The notes: generated by a model not told the origin, from the letters alone. Shown: positions 17,621 through 26,646, counted from the first letter of the stretch. The stretch is DNA of 64,000 nt from JBFLVU01 sp964589625 (GCA_964589625.1 CAZPSH010000002.1:62001-126000); one strand, 5' to 3'. Translations and numbers: made by a program.

Positions 17621-18585
17621 GGAGACTCCAGCACCCGGGAGATCACGTAGGGGGTGCTCTTCAGGCTGGCGAAGTAAACGCGGATGAGAAGTTCCCCCAG
17701 AAGACCCATCATGACGAGTTGCAGGCCCACGAGGGCGGAGAAGATGGCGATGAGAAAGACCGGGTTCCGGTGGACCCACACGTCCGCGGCGATCTTTTCC
17801 CAGAGGGTGAAGAGGAAGAGGAGGCCCGACAGGAAAAGGAGGCCGAAGCCCGTACCCCCGAAGGCGTAGATGGGCTTGGTGAGGAAGGAGCCCATGAACT
17901 TGATGGTCATGAGGTCGAGGATGACCTTGAGGGTGCGGCCCAGACCGTACTTGCTCTTTCCCGTGGCCCTGGGATGGTGGGTCACCTCCACTTCGGCCAC
18001 CCTGGCCCCCTGCCAGGAGGCCAGGACGGGAATGAAGCGGTGCATCTCGCCGATGAGGTGGGTGGGCTGGAGGACCTCCCTCCGGTAGGCCTTGAGCGTA
18101 CACCCGTAGTCGTGGAGGTGGACGCCCGAGATGAGGGAGATGACCCGGTTGGCCAATTTGGATGGAAGGATGCGCGTGAGGAAGGGGTCTTTGCGGTGGC
18201 GCCTCCATCCGCTGGCCACGTCGTATCCCTCGTCCAGCTTGGCGAGGAGCCTAGGGATGTCGCCCGGGTCGTTCTGGAGGTCTCCGTCCAGGGGAATGAG
18301 GGTGGCGGCGCGCGCATGCTCGATGGCCGCCGCGAGAGCCGCGGTCTGCCCCGAGTTCCGCCGGAAGAAGACGACCCGCAGTCCCTTGCGCTCCCGCGCG
18401 GCCTTCTCGAGGAGCCTGGGCGTCGCGTCCGTGGAGCCGTCGTCCACCAGCACCACCTCGTAGGTCTTGTGCAGGCTCTCCATGACCGATTCGATGCGGT
18501 CGAGGAGGGGCTCCAGGTTCCCCTCTTCGTTGAAGAGGGGGATCAGGAGGCTCAACTCCGGTGCGGGCGCCGTTTCGCTCTTCAT
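17566..18585 (-). CDS. GT2 glycosyltransferase (GtrB/ArnC-like polyprenyl-phosphate sugar transferase)
   Basis: 339 residues from ATG 18585. The GT-A catalytic domain begins LSLLIPLFNEEGNLEPLLDR. The nucleotide-binding signature VVLVDDGSTDATP is followed by FFRRNSGQTAALAAAIEHA and the metal-binding DGDLQNDPGDIP motif, all as in dolichol-phosphate mannose synthase and ArnC/GtrB. RATGKSKYGLGRT precedes two C-terminal TM helices. It likely loads a sugar from a nucleotide donor onto undecaprenyl phosphate, supplying the two GT39-like membrane transferases nearby; that link is inference. Its 3' end overlaps asnB by 55 bp. Confidence 0.88.
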   Translation of the reverse strand: MKSETAPAPELSLLIPLFNEEGNLEPLLDRIESVMESLHKTYEVVLVDDGSTDATPRLLEKAARERKGLRVVFFRRNSGQTAALAAAIEHARAATLIPLDGDLQNDPGDIPRLLAKLDEGYDVASGWRRHRKDPFLTRILPSKLANRVISLISGVHLHDYGCTLKAYRREVLQPTHLIGEMHRFIPVLASWQGARVAEVEVTHHPRATGKSKYGLGRTLKVILDLMTIKFMGSFLTKPIYAFGGTGFGLLFLSGLLFLFTLWEKIAADVWVHRNPVFLIAIFSALVGLQLVMMGLLGELLIRVYFASLKSTPYVISRVLESPCAESPGSSDRGAPTATS

Positions 18586-18636
18586 TCGCCAGAAGCTCCC
18601 TTCGATCTCCCTGTCCTGAAATCCAGCTCCGCGTAT

Positions 18637-18674
18637 CCAAATCCGAAATCCCAAATCCCAAATCCCAAATCCCC
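18637..18674. repeat. AAATCCC heptamer array (copy 1)
   Basis: In the 92-bp gap between pilR and the GT2 gene the + strand reads CCAAATCCGAAATCCC and then three more AAATCCC units. The composition departs sharply from the surrounding high-GC DNA. A related array is at 57654-57694. Confidence 0.75.
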
Positions 18675-18677
18675 TCC

Positions 18678-20060
18678 TCACGCCTCCCTGGCCTGCAACC
18701 CGTACTTCTTCACGAAGTACCTCATGGACCGGAAGGTGATCCCGAGGCGGGCGGCGGCCCGCGTCATGATCCCGCCTTCGAGTTCCAGGGCCCGCTGCAG
18801 GTAGGCCGCGCGGATCCCCTCCAGGGTATCCGTCAGCGAGAACCCCTCGTCGGGAATCTGGACCCCGGCGAGATCGGGCAGGGGGCGGGCCCCGAGGAGA
18901 GGGTCGGGCAGGTGGCGAAGGTCGATGTGGTCCCCATCGCACAGGGCCATGGCCCTCTCCATGCAATTCTCGAGTTCCCGCACGTTTCCCGGCCAGGGGT
19001 AATTCTCCATCCGCCTCAGGGCCTCGGCGCTCAGGGAGGGTATTTCCCGGCCCATGAGGCGGGCGTATTTTTCGAGGAAGTGCCGGGCGAGGAGGGGGAT
19101 GTCCTCCCGTCGCTCCCTCAAGGGGGGGAGCGCGACCGTGATGACGTTGATCCTGTAGTAGAGGTCCTCGCGAAAACGTTTTTCCTGGATGAGCCGGGGG
19201 ATGTCCTGGTTGGTGGCGGCCACCACCCGCACGTCCGTCGGGTGCTCCTCCTCGCCCCCCACGGGACGGACGGTCCGCTCCTGGAGGGCTCGCAGGAGCT
19301 TGACCTGCATGGCCGGCGACATCTCGGCGATTTCGTCCAGGAAAAGGGTTCCACCCTGGGCGGTGTCGAAAAGCCCTTTCTTCGAGGCGTGGGCCCCGGT
19401 GAAGGCGCCCTTCACGTGGCCGAAGAGCTCGCTCTCGAGGAGCGTCTCGGGGATCCCCCCGCAATTCACGGGGACGAAGGGGCGGCGCGAACGGGGGGAG
19501 CGCTGGTGCAGGGTCCTCGCCACGAGCTCCTTTCCGGTGCCGCTCTCCCCTTGGATCAAGATCGTGCTGGGGGTGGGGGCCACCCTCTCGACGAGGGCGA
19601 AGACCGCCTTCATCCGGGAATTCGCCGCCACGAGGCCCCCGAACTGTTCCTTCCGGGCCAGCTCCTCCCTCAGGAGGACGTTCTCCTCGGCCAAACGCCG
19701 CTTCTCGAAGGCGTGGCGGACGATGTTGCTCAGTTCCTCCACCTGGAAGGGCTTGGTGATGTAATCGAAGGCGCCCAGCTTGAGGGCCTCGATGGCGGAC
19801 TCCGTGCTGGAATAGGCCGTCATGAGGATGACCTCGGTGGGGGCCTCCTCCTGGCGGATGCGCTTCAGGAGTTCGAGTCCCGACAACCCCGGCATCCGGA
19901 TATCGGACAGGACCAACTCGAAGGGCGAGTGGGCCAGGGCCCTAAGGGCCTCCTCGGCGCTCGCCGCCGTGACCACCCCGTAGCCTTCCTCGCGAAAGAG
20001 GATTTCGAGCATCTTCCGCATGGAGGCTTCGTCGTCCACGATGAGGATGCGCTCAGGCAT
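18678..20060 (-). CDS. pilR: sigma54-dependent response regulator PilR
   Basis: 460 residues, three domains. The receiver (RILIVDDEASMRKMLEILF, phospho-acceptor Asp in LVLSDIRMPGL, Lys in YITKPF) occupies ~1-120. The AAA+ domain (~140-370) has Walker A GESGTGKELVA, the sigma54-contact loop GAFTGA, Walker B GGTLFLDEIAEM and NYPWPGNVRELEN. The C-terminal Fis-like HTH includes RAAARLGITFRSMRYFVKKY. PilR activates pilin transcription with sigma54, and a matching -24/-12 element precedes the pilin gene at 11308. The start overlaps the pilS stop by 8 bp. It is the last gene of the pilus run. Confidence 0.92.
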   Translation of the reverse strand: MPERILIVDDEASMRKMLEILFREEGYGVVTAASAEEALRALAHSPFELVLSDIRMPGLSGLELLKRIRQEEAPTEVILMTAYSSTESAIEALKLGAFDYITKPFQVEELSNIVRHAFEKRRLAEENVLLREELARKEQFGGLVAANSRMKAVFALVERVAPTPSTILIQGESGTGKELVARTLHQRSPRSRRPFVPVNCGGIPETLLESELFGHVKGAFTGAHASKKGLFDTAQGGTLFLDEIAEMSPAMQVKLLRALQERTVRPVGGEEEHPTDVRVVAATNQDIPRLIQEKRFREDLYYRINVITVALPPLRERREDIPLLARHFLEKYARLMGREIPSLSAEALRRMENYPWPGNVRELENCMERAMALCDGDHIDLRHLPDPLLGARPLPDLAGVQIPDEGFSLTDTLEGIRAAYLQRALELEGGIMTRAAARLGITFRSMRYFVKKYGLQAREA

Positions 20061-21678
20061 GGGGGGCCTCCGCGGGGAGGATGAGGCGGCACTGGGTCCC
20101 TCTGCCGTAGGCGCTGCGGATGACGACCCGGCCTTCGTGCTCCTGGGCCACCTGGTGAACCACGGTGAGGCCGAGGCCCAGGCCCTTCCGGAAGCCGTGC
20201 CGGAACGGGTGGAAGTAAGACTGGATCTCGTCCTGCCGCATCCCCACCCCGTCGTCCTCCACATCCAGTATAGCGTTCGGGCCCTCGAGGGTTAAGGCGA
20301 CCCGGATTCGGCCCTTCCCGGGCACGGCTTTGCGGGCGTTTTGGAGGAGGTTCCAGAGGGCCTGACGGAGGCGGTCCGGATCGCCCGCGATGGGGACGGG
20401 GTCCTCGGGAAGGGCCGCCTCCACCTCCAGGGACCGGGCGCACTCGGGGTCGCTTCTGAACAGCGTGACCACGTCCGCCGTCAGGGAGCGCAGGTCCAGG
20501 GACACTTTTTGAAGGGGAGGCGGCTTCACGTAGCGCATGAAGTTGTTCAGGATCTCCGAGAGGCGGCGGCTTTCCTCCTCGATGATCTTGAAAAGGTCCC
20601 CCTCCTGGCTCCCCGCGGCGTGCCGTTTGGCGAGCATCTGGGCGGCTCCCGAAATGCTCCCCAGCGGGTTCTTGATCTCGTGGGCGATGTCCGCCGCCAT
20701 GGCCCCCACCGCCAGGAGCCGGTCCTTGAGAGCCAACTCCTCCCGAAGGCCCACCACCTCCGTCTGGTCCCTCACGAGGACGAGGAACCCCACAGGGGAA
20801 GCGCCCGAGCGGAGGGGGGCCACGACGAGCCCCAGATGGCGGCCCTCGGGAAGGGCGACCTCCACCTCCCGCTCGCCGAATCCGTCCTCCGGAAAGGGCG
20901 ACGGACCTTCGTATCCCACGTCCCGGAGGCGGTCGGCCAGCGTCCAGCCCGCGGGCAGGGTCTCGCCGAGCAGGCGCATCCCGGCCGGGTTGGAGAAGGT
21001 GACCGTTCCCTTTGCGTCCGTCGTGATCACGCCCCAGGTCAGGGAGGAGACGAGCTGCTCCGTGAACATCCTCGCCCGCCTCAGGTCCAACTCGGCTTCG
21101 CCCAGGGCGCGGCGCGCGGTCTCGAAGCGTCCCGACACGAGCCCCATCAACGCCGCCACGAGGTAGAAGCCCACGTAGTGGGCCACCAGGGCGTGGAAGG
21201 CGGACTCCGCCGTGGGGGCGTCGAAGGGGAATTCCACGCCCATCTTGGTAGGATCGATCCACCCGTAGAGGAGGGAGACGCAGAGAAGCCCGAAAAGAAG
21301 TGCGTCGATGGAGGCCACCACGAAGGCCCCCTTTCGCTTGAGAAGGTATCCCCCTACGACGATGAGGATCTGGTACAGAAAGGTGAAGAGGCTCGCGAAC
21401 CCGCCGGTGAGAAAGCACAGCAGGGTCACACCGAGGATGTCCCCAAGGATTTGCAGGTAGAGGAAGAGGGGCCTTGCGCGGAGCGAGCGGACCGTGAGGA
21501 AGAGGACCAGGTGGAGGAGGTTCAGGGCGAGGATGAAGGCGATGAGGTAGTAGAAGGGGCGCAGAAAGGACTCGCCGCCCACGAAGGCCTGCACGGCGAG
21601 CGCGCTGAGGAAGAAGGTGAAGACCACGACCATCCGGTATACCATCAGCCGGACGGCTTGGTGCTCTAGGGGCTCCAT
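20053..21678 (-). CDS. pilS: sensor histidine kinase PilS
   Basis: 541 residues from ATG 21678 (GAGGG 7 nt upstream). Six hydrophobic segments occupy the first ~190 residues, as in PilS, which senses pilin in the membrane. A PAS-like domain follows (SLTWGVITTDAKGTVTFSNP). The HisKA region carries IAHEIKNPLGSISGAAQML with the phosphorylated His. The ATPase domain has LWNLLQNARKAVP (N box), LDVEDDGVGM (G1) and GLGLGLTVVHQVAQEH (G2). It phosphorylates PilR, encoded immediately downstream with an 8-bp overlap. A terminator separates it from pilC, so pilSR may have separate transcription. Confidence 0.92.
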   Translation of the reverse strand: MEPLEHQAVRLMVYRMVVVFTFFLSALAVQAFVGGESFLRPFYYLIAFILALNLLHLVLFLTVRSLRARPLFLYLQILGDILGVTLLCFLTGGFASLFTFLYQILIVVGGYLLKRKGAFVVASIDALLFGLLCVSLLYGWIDPTKMGVEFPFDAPTAESAFHALVAHYVGFYLVAALMGLVSGRFETARRALGEAELDLRRARMFTEQLVSSLTWGVITTDAKGTVTFSNPAGMRLLGETLPAGWTLADRLRDVGYEGPSPFPEDGFGEREVEVALPEGRHLGLVVAPLRSGASPVGFLVLVRDQTEVVGLREELALKDRLLAVGAMAADIAHEIKNPLGSISGAAQMLAKRHAAGSQEGDLFKIIEEESRRLSEILNNFMRYVKPPPLQKVSLDLRSLTADVVTLFRSDPECARSLEVEAALPEDPVPIAGDPDRLRQALWNLLQNARKAVPGKGRIRVALTLEGPNAILDVEDDGVGMRQDEIQSYFHPFRHGFRKGLGLGLTVVHQVAQEHEGRVVIRSAYGRGTQCRLILPAEAPHA

Positions 21679-21716
21679 CCCGGGACCCTCGATGCCCCCG
21701 ACCTCAGGGGGCGGGG

Positions 21717-21746
21717 AAAAAGCGAGGGCGCCGCCCGGCGCCCTCG
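21717..21746 (-). terminator. intrinsic terminator between pilC and pilS
   Basis: A perfect 10-bp stem CGAGGGCGCC / GGCGCCCTCG with a 4-nt loop (21723-21746) is followed on the - strand by C and five T residues. It ends the pilB-pilT-pilC transcript. Confidence 0.85.
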
Positions 21747-21792
21747 ATCGTTTTCCCGGATTCTCCGCTTCCCTGGTTCCCTGTGTCCATCC

Positions 21793-22995
21793 TTACTGGA
21801 TCTGCTGGATGAGGGTGAAGAGGGGCATGTACATGGCGATGACGATTCCGCCGATGGTCACGCCCAGGAAGACGATGATGATGGGCTCAAGCAGGGACAT
21901 GAGGTTCGTCACCGCCTCGTCCACCTCGTCCTCGTAGAAGTCCGCGATCTTCGACAGCATGGCGTCCAGCGCGCCCGTGCTCTCGCCCACGCCGATCATC
22001 TGGGTGACCATCCCCGGGAAGAGCTTGGATTCCTCCAGCGGTTGGGTGAGCGTCTTCCCCTCCTCGACGGCCTTCCGCGTCTTCATGATGGCTTCCTCCA
22101 CGATGGCGTTGCCTGAGGTCTTGGCCGTGATGTCCAGCCCTTCCAGAATCGGGACGCCGGAGGAGACGAGGGTGGCCAGGGTGCGGCAGAAGCGGGCCAC
22201 GGCGATCTTCTTCAACACGATGCCGAAGACGGGGAGCTTGAGGAGGATCTTGTCGATGAGGTACCGCCCGCCCGAGGTCTTGTAGTAGAGCCGGACGGTG
22301 ACGAAGACGGCCACGACCATGATGATGATGAGCCAGGCCCAGCGTCCGAGGAAGTGGCTGATGGCGATGACGATCCGGGTGGGCATGGGCAGCTTGGCGC
22401 CCAGGCCTTCGAAGAGGCTGGCGAAGGTGGGTACGACCTTCCACATGATGACGATCACCACCAGGATGGCCACCGTCACGACCACCGTCGGATAGATGAG
22501 GGCCGACTTGACGGCGGCCTTCAGCTTGACGGCCTTCTCGATGTAGACCGAGAGCCGCTGGAGGATGGTGTCGAGGATGCCGCCCGCCTCCCCGGCCGCC
22601 ACGAGGTTGCAGTAGAGGTTGTCGAAGACCTTGGGGTGTTTCTTGAAGGCCTCGTTCAGGGAGGAGCCCGCCTCCACGTCCTCGCGGATCTCGAAGAGGA
22701 CCCTCTGGAAGGCACGGTTCTGCTGCTGCTGGCCCAGAATCTCCAGGCACTGAACCACCGGGAGGCCGGCGTCGATCATGACCGAGAACTGCCTCGTGAA
22801 GATGGCCAGTTCCTTGGTCTTGACGCCCCCGCCGAACTTGGGGAGGGCCAGCTCCTTGCCCTTCTCCTTCACGCGGGTGGCGATGACCTGCTGGCGGCGC
22901 AGGGCGGCGATGACGCCTTCCTTGCTGTCCGCCGCCATGACGCCTTCGACCGTCTCGCCGGTCCGCTTGCGCCCTTTCCACTCGAATTGGGGCAT
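21793..22995 (-). CDS. pilC: type IV pilus inner-membrane platform protein PilC
   Basis: 400 residues, the standard length. Two tandem GspF domains are visible: KELAIFTRQFSVMIDAGLPV with FKKHPKVFDNLYCNLVAAGE, and VARFCRTLATLVSSGVPILE with ESKLFPGMVTQMIGVGESTG. Each has the conserved F..P..Y/V.NLV.AGE-type motif before membrane segments; three TM regions are present (near residues 170-195, 215-240 and 370-395). PilC anchors the assembly machinery and transmits ATPase movement to the pilus base. It lies downstream of pilB and pilT on one transcript ending at the 21.7-kb terminator. Confidence 0.95.
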   Translation of the reverse strand: MPQFEWKGRKRTGETVEGVMAADSKEGVIAALRRQQVIATRVKEKGKELALPKFGGGVKTKELAIFTRQFSVMIDAGLPVVQCLEILGQQQQNRAFQRVLFEIREDVEAGSSLNEAFKKHPKVFDNLYCNLVAAGEAGGILDTILQRLSVYIEKAVKLKAAVKSALIYPTVVVTVAILVVIVIMWKVVPTFASLFEGLGAKLPMPTRIVIAISHFLGRWAWLIIIMVVAVFVTVRLYYKTSGGRYLIDKILLKLPVFGIVLKKIAVARFCRTLATLVSSGVPILEGLDITAKTSGNAIVEEAIMKTRKAVEEGKTLTQPLEESKLFPGMVTQMIGVGESTGALDAMLSKIADFYEDEVDEAVTNLMSLLEPIIIVFLGVTIGGIVIAMYMPLFTLIQQIQ

Positions 22996-23024
22996 GGTGC
23001 CACCCTCCCTTCACGAGGCCGGAC

Positions 23025-24167
23025 CTATCGGCCCGGGACGGCCCCCCTCGGAGGAACCACGGGGCCTGGAGGGCCCACGCGGCGGCTCTGGAGCGTCATA
23101 TTGCGATTGATGAGCTCTTGCAGTTCGTCGGGCATGGACGACCGGGACAAGGCGGTTTCCAGGTCGAGCTTCCCCCGCAGGTAGAGGTCCGCGAGGGACT
23201 GGTTGAAGGTCTGCATCCCGCTACCGGTCTGGCCGGTCTGCATGATGGAGTAGATCTGGTGGATCTTGTCCTCCCGGATGAGGTTTCGGATGGCCGCGTT
23301 GGGCACCATGATCTCCACCGAGAGGCACCGGCCCTTCCCGTCGCGCGTGGGCAGGAGGGACTGGCACAGGATCCCCTGGAGGACAAAGGAGAGCTGGGTG
23401 CGAACCTGGGACTGCTGGTGGCTCGGGAAGACGTCCACGATGCGGTTGATGGTCTCCACCGTCGAGTTGGTGTGGAGGGTGGCGAAGGTGAGGTGCCCCG
23501 TCTCGGCGATCCTCAGGGCCGCCTCGATGGTCTCCAGGTCCCGCATCTCGCCGATCAGGACCACGTCGGGGTCCTGGCGGAGGATGCTCTTGAGCGCGTT
23601 CTTGAAGGAGTACGTGTCGGCGCCGATCTCCCGCTGGTTCACCACGCAGGCCTTGTGGGGGTGGAGGTACTCCACAGGGTCTTCGATGGTGACGATGTGC
23701 TCGTGCCGCTCGCGGTTGACCTTGTCGATCATGGCGGCCAGGGTGGTGGACTTGCCCGAGCCCGTGGGCCCCGTCACCAGGATGAGCCCCCGCGGCCTCT
23801 CCGCCATCCGCTCGACCACGGAGGGCAGGCCGAGCTCCTGGAAGCCGCGAATCTCGTAGGGGATGGTCCGGAAGGCGCCGGCCACCGCCCCGCGCTGGCT
23901 GAAGATGTTTCCGCGGAAGCGGCTGAGGCCCTTGATCCCGAAGGAGAGGTCCAGCTCCAGGTTCTCCTCGAACTTGTGCTTTTGCTGGTCCGTGAGGATG
24001 GAGTAGCAGAGCTGCTTGGTCTCGGCGGCGCTGAGCGGCTTGATCCCCTCGATGGGCTGAAGCTTCCCGTGGATGCGCACCTGGGGCGGGGAGTTGACGG
24101 TCAGGTGGAGGTCCGAGCCCCCGTTCTCCACGAGGAACTTCAGGAGCTGGTGGATGGACACGCTCAT
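23025..24167 (-). CDS. pilT: type IV pilus retraction ATPase PilT
   Basis: 380 residues. The N-terminal PAS-like domain starts VSIHQLLKFLVENGGSDLHL, typical PilT. Walker A is ILVTGPTGSGKSTTLAAMID, the Asp box is VTIEDPVEYLH, Walker B is DPDVVLIGEMRDLETIEAAL and the His box is TGHLTFATLHTN. The retraction signature AIRNLIREDKIHQIYSIMQT is intact, separating it from PilB-type elongation ATPases. A predicted hexamer at the cytoplasmic base depolymerises the pilus for twitching. pilB starts upstream with a 12-bp gap; pilC follows 29 bp downstream. Confidence 0.96.
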   Translation of the reverse strand: MSVSIHQLLKFLVENGGSDLHLTVNSPPQVRIHGKLQPIEGIKPLSAAETKQLCYSILTDQQKHKFEENLELDLSFGIKGLSRFRGNIFSQRGAVAGAFRTIPYEIRGFQELGLPSVVERMAERPRGLILVTGPTGSGKSTTLAAMIDKVNRERHEHIVTIEDPVEYLHPHKACVVNQREIGADTYSFKNALKSILRQDPDVVLIGEMRDLETIEAALRIAETGHLTFATLHTNSTVETINRIVDVFPSHQQSQVRTQLSFVLQGILCQSLLPTRDGKGRCLSVEIMVPNAAIRNLIREDKIHQIYSIMQTGQTGSGMQTFNQSLADLYLRGKLDLETALSRSSMPDELQELINRNMTLQSRRVGPPGPVVPPRGAVPGR

Positions 24168-24179
24168 GGGCGTCCTCCG

Positions 24180-25895
24180 CTACAAAACGGTTTCCCGGAC
24201 CACCTCGTCGATGGTCGTGATTCCCTTCGAGATCTTGATGAGGCCCGACCGCCGCAGCGTGATCATACCCTCCTCGAGGGACTGGCGCTTGAGCTCCACG
24301 GCGTTGGCCCCCATGAGGACCATCTCCCGGAGCTGGTCGCTCATCTCCATGACCTCCATGAGGGCGATGCGGCCCTTGTAACCGCTGTTGTTGCAGGTGG
24401 GACAGCCGCGTCCCTTGTACACCTTCGTCGTCTCCGCCTCCTCCTCCGTGTAGCCGAGGTCCAGCAGGGCCTTTCGGGGTATCTGCACCTCCTCCTTGCA
24501 GTCCCTGCAGATGCGCCGTATGAGGCGCTGGGCCTGGATGAGGTGAACGGAGGTGGCCACCAGGAAGGGCTCGATGCCCATGTTCATGAGCCGGCTGATG
24601 GTGGAGGGGGCGTCGTTGGTGTGGAGGGTGGAGAGGACCATGTGCCCGGTGAGGGCGGCCTTGACGCCGATTTCGGCCGTCTCGAAGTCGCGGATCTCTC
24701 CCACCAGGATGACGTTGGGGTCCTGCCGGAGGAAGGCCCTCAGGGCCGAGGCGAAGTTGAGGCCGATGCCCTCCTTCATCTGCACCTGGTTGCACCCCTG
24801 GATGTTGAACTCTACGGGGTCCTCGGCGGTCATGATGTTGGTCTCGGGCGTGTTCAAGCGGCCCACGGCGGAGTAGAGGGTATTGGTCTTGCCCGAGCCG
24901 GTGGGTCCCGTGACCAGCACCATGCCGTAAGGCTTCAGGATGGCCCGCTCGAACTTCTTGAGGCTCTCCTCCTCGAAGCCGAGCTGAGTCATGTCGAGCT
25001 TGAGGCCCTCCTTGTCGAGAAGCCGCATGACGATCTTCTCGCCGTATAGGGTGGGCACCGTGGAGACCCGGTAGTCGATCTCCTTGCTCTTGTTGTCGAT
25101 CTTCATCCGCATCTTGATGCGCCCGTCCTGGGGGAGGCGTTTCTCGGCGATGTCCAGCTTCGCCAGGATCTTGATGCGGGAGGCGATGGCCTCCTTGAGC
25201 TTCATGGGCGGGCGGAGGATCTCGTAGAGAACTCCGTCGATGCGGAACCGGACCCGAAAGTCCTTCTCGTAGGGCTCGATGTGGATGTCGCTGGCCCCCC
25301 GGCGGACGGCGTCCGTCATGACGACGTTGCAGAGTTTGACCACGGGGGCGTCCTGGCTGGCCGCCTCGAGGTCCTCGGCGGAGATCTCGCCGTCCTCCTC
25401 CTCGACTTCGAGGTCCGCCACCTCCTCCTTCTGGATCTCGTCCATGATCGCCTTGAGCTGGATGTCGTGGGTGGAGCCGTAGTACTTGGCGATGGCCTCC
25501 CGGATGGAGGCCTCGGAGGCCACCACGGGTTCCACTTGGTAGCCCGTGATGAACCGGATGTCGTCCAGGGCGAAGACGTTGGAAGGGTCGGCCATGGCCA
25601 CCGTCAGGGTGGCCCCCGTGCGCTCGATGGGGATCACGAGGTATTTCTGGGCAACGTCTGAGGGGATGTGCTTGAGGACCGACTCGTCGATCTCAAAGTG
25701 CTCGAGATGGATGGCCGGCACCCCGTATTGCTCCGAGAGGAGCGAGGTGATGTCCTCCTCCTTGACGTGGCCGAGGCGGACGAGGTTGTAGCCGAGCTTG
25801 CCGCCGTTGCTCTTCTGGAGGGCCAGAGCCTCTTGCAGCTGCTGCTGCGAGATGAGTCCCACCTTGAGAAGCATCTCACCCAAGCGTTCAGCCAT
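24180..25895 (-). CDS. pilB: type IV pilus assembly ATPase PilB
   Basis: 571 residues from ATG 25895 with GGGAG upstream; the frame is open further but runs into the dispersed repeat and promoter. The N-terminal MshEN (GspE-N) domain contains LGEMLLKVGLISQQQLQEAL and KYLVIPIERTGATLTVAMAD. The ATPase core has Walker A VTGPTGSGKTNTLYSAV, TAEDPVEFNI, Walker B DPNVILVGEIRDFETAEIGV and TGHMVLSTLHTNDAPS. A Cys4 zinc site is complete: RRICRDCKEEV and GRGCPTCNNSGYKGR. It powers pilus extension, and all catalytic motifs are intact, unlike the paralogue at 37971-39905. Confidence 0.96.
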   Translation of the reverse strand: MAERLGEMLLKVGLISQQQLQEALALQKSNGGKLGYNLVRLGHVKEEDITSLLSEQYGVPAIHLEHFEIDESVLKHIPSDVAQKYLVIPIERTGATLTVAMADPSNVFALDDIRFITGYQVEPVVASEASIREAIAKYYGSTHDIQLKAIMDEIQKEEVADLEVEEEDGEISAEDLEAASQDAPVVKLCNVVMTDAVRRGASDIHIEPYEKDFRVRFRIDGVLYEILRPPMKLKEAIASRIKILAKLDIAEKRLPQDGRIKMRMKIDNKSKEIDYRVSTVPTLYGEKIVMRLLDKEGLKLDMTQLGFEEESLKKFERAILKPYGMVLVTGPTGSGKTNTLYSAVGRLNTPETNIMTAEDPVEFNIQGCNQVQMKEGIGLNFASALRAFLRQDPNVILVGEIRDFETAEIGVKAALTGHMVLSTLHTNDAPSTISRLMNMGIEPFLVATSVHLIQAQRLIRRICRDCKEEVQIPRKALLDLGYTEEEAETTKVYKGRGCPTCNNSGYKGRIALMEVMEMSDQLREMVLMGANAVELKRQSLEEGMITLRRSGLIKISKGITTIDEVVRETVL

Positions 25896-25939
25896 TTCGC
25901 TCCCCGGTCCCCCTTTGGAAAACGTAGTGTACCACTTGA

Positions 25940-25969
25940 AGTGTAGTTTGCAGCTTGCTGCAAAGTCAA
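25940..25969 (-). promoter_or_regulatory. pilB promoter with an operator-like palindrome in the spacer
   Basis: On the - strand TTGACT (25964-25969), an 18-bp spacer and TACACT (25940-25945). The spacer is almost entirely a perfect 18-bp palindrome, TTTGCAGCTTGCTGCAAA (+ strand, 25947-25964). Its position between -35 and -10 is where a regulator would block or untwist the promoter. Confidence 0.6.
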
Positions 25970-25991
25970 GGGAATGACCTTCTATACCCAT

Positions 25992-26077
25992 CGAGGGATT
26001 GGGGTGCCCTCGAGCCGAAGGGGAGAGGGCGCCGAGGGTGGGGTGAGGCTCCACGGGCTTTGCCCGTGGAGCGGGGC
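25992..26077 (+). repeat. dispersed ~85-bp intergenic repeat, copy 1
   Basis: This copy matches a second one at 32866-32950 in opposite orientation, about 90% identical by eye over ~85 bp from GGGATTGGGG to GTGGAGCGGGG. It holds a perfect hairpin CTCCACGGGC-TTT-GCCCGTGGAG (26049-26071). It lies between the rubrerythrin-like gene and the pilB promoter, in non-coding DNA. Confidence 0.8.
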
Positions 26078-26133
26078 CCCGAAGGGAAGCCCTCGCACGG
26101 ACGGGCTTCGCCTGCCGAGGGTCGCGATCTGCC

Positions 26134-26646
26134 TCAGAAGGGGGCGAAGCCGCTCTCGGACCAGAAGTCCGAGCGGATCCCGTTGTAGAGGGTCTGCAGG
26201 GCGTCGAGGTGCTGCTTCTCCCAGTCCGCCAGGAACTGGTAGAAGTCCCTCACTTCCGACTCGGTCGCGCCGCGGGCCGCGTCGCTGAAGTAGGCGATGG
26301 CCCTGGACTCGAGGGTCATGCCCACGGAAAGGACCCCCATTTCGAAATCCGCCCCCTGAGCCTGCTCGCGGAACTTGTCCGAGAAGATCGAGTCCGTAAA
26401 GGCCTTCAGATCGGGCGTCTTCCGCTCCAGGGCGAAGGCGGAGGTCCCCTTTTCCTCGTACCTCCCCATGATGCCCTTCAAGTAGGCCTTGTGCTGGATC
26501 TCGTCGTTGGCCAGCTTTTCGAAGAGTTCCTGAACGGCCGGCTTGGTGGCCCGGTCCGCCGTCATGCTGTAGAAGGTGTACCCGTCCACTTCGATCTGGT
26601 AGGCCTTTCTCAGGACCTCCCGGATCGCATCCTTCGGTTCGGTCAT
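26134..26646 (-). CDS. rubrerythrin-like / ferritin-like diiron protein
   Basis: 170 residues forming a four-helix bundle. Helix 1 has IEVDGYTFYSMTA, helix 2 ANDEIQHKAYL, helix 3 GMTLESRAIAYFSDAAR and helix 4 FLADWEKQHLDAL: two sets of Glu...ExxH ligands for a diiron site. The C-terminal rubredoxin domain of classical rubrerythrin is absent, so this is an erythrin-type protein. Such proteins usually detoxify peroxide with electrons from ferredoxin-like donors. It closes the 2-oxoacid:ferredoxin/Nuo operon, 51 bp after a polyferredoxin gene, where protection of iron-sulfur enzymes from oxygen is a sensible role. Confidence 0.85.
   Translation of the reverse strand: MTEPKDAIREVLRKAYQIEVDGYTFYSMTADRATKPAVQELFEKLANDEIQHKAYLKGIMGRYEEKGTSAFALERKTPDLKAFTDSIFSDKFREQAQGADFEMGVLSVGMTLESRAIAYFSDAARGATESEVRDFYQFLADWEKQHLDALQTLYNGIRSDFWSESGFAPF

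Noticed and set aside
18637..18674. CRISPR array
   Set aside because: Units are 7 bp with no spacers and no cas genes are nearby.
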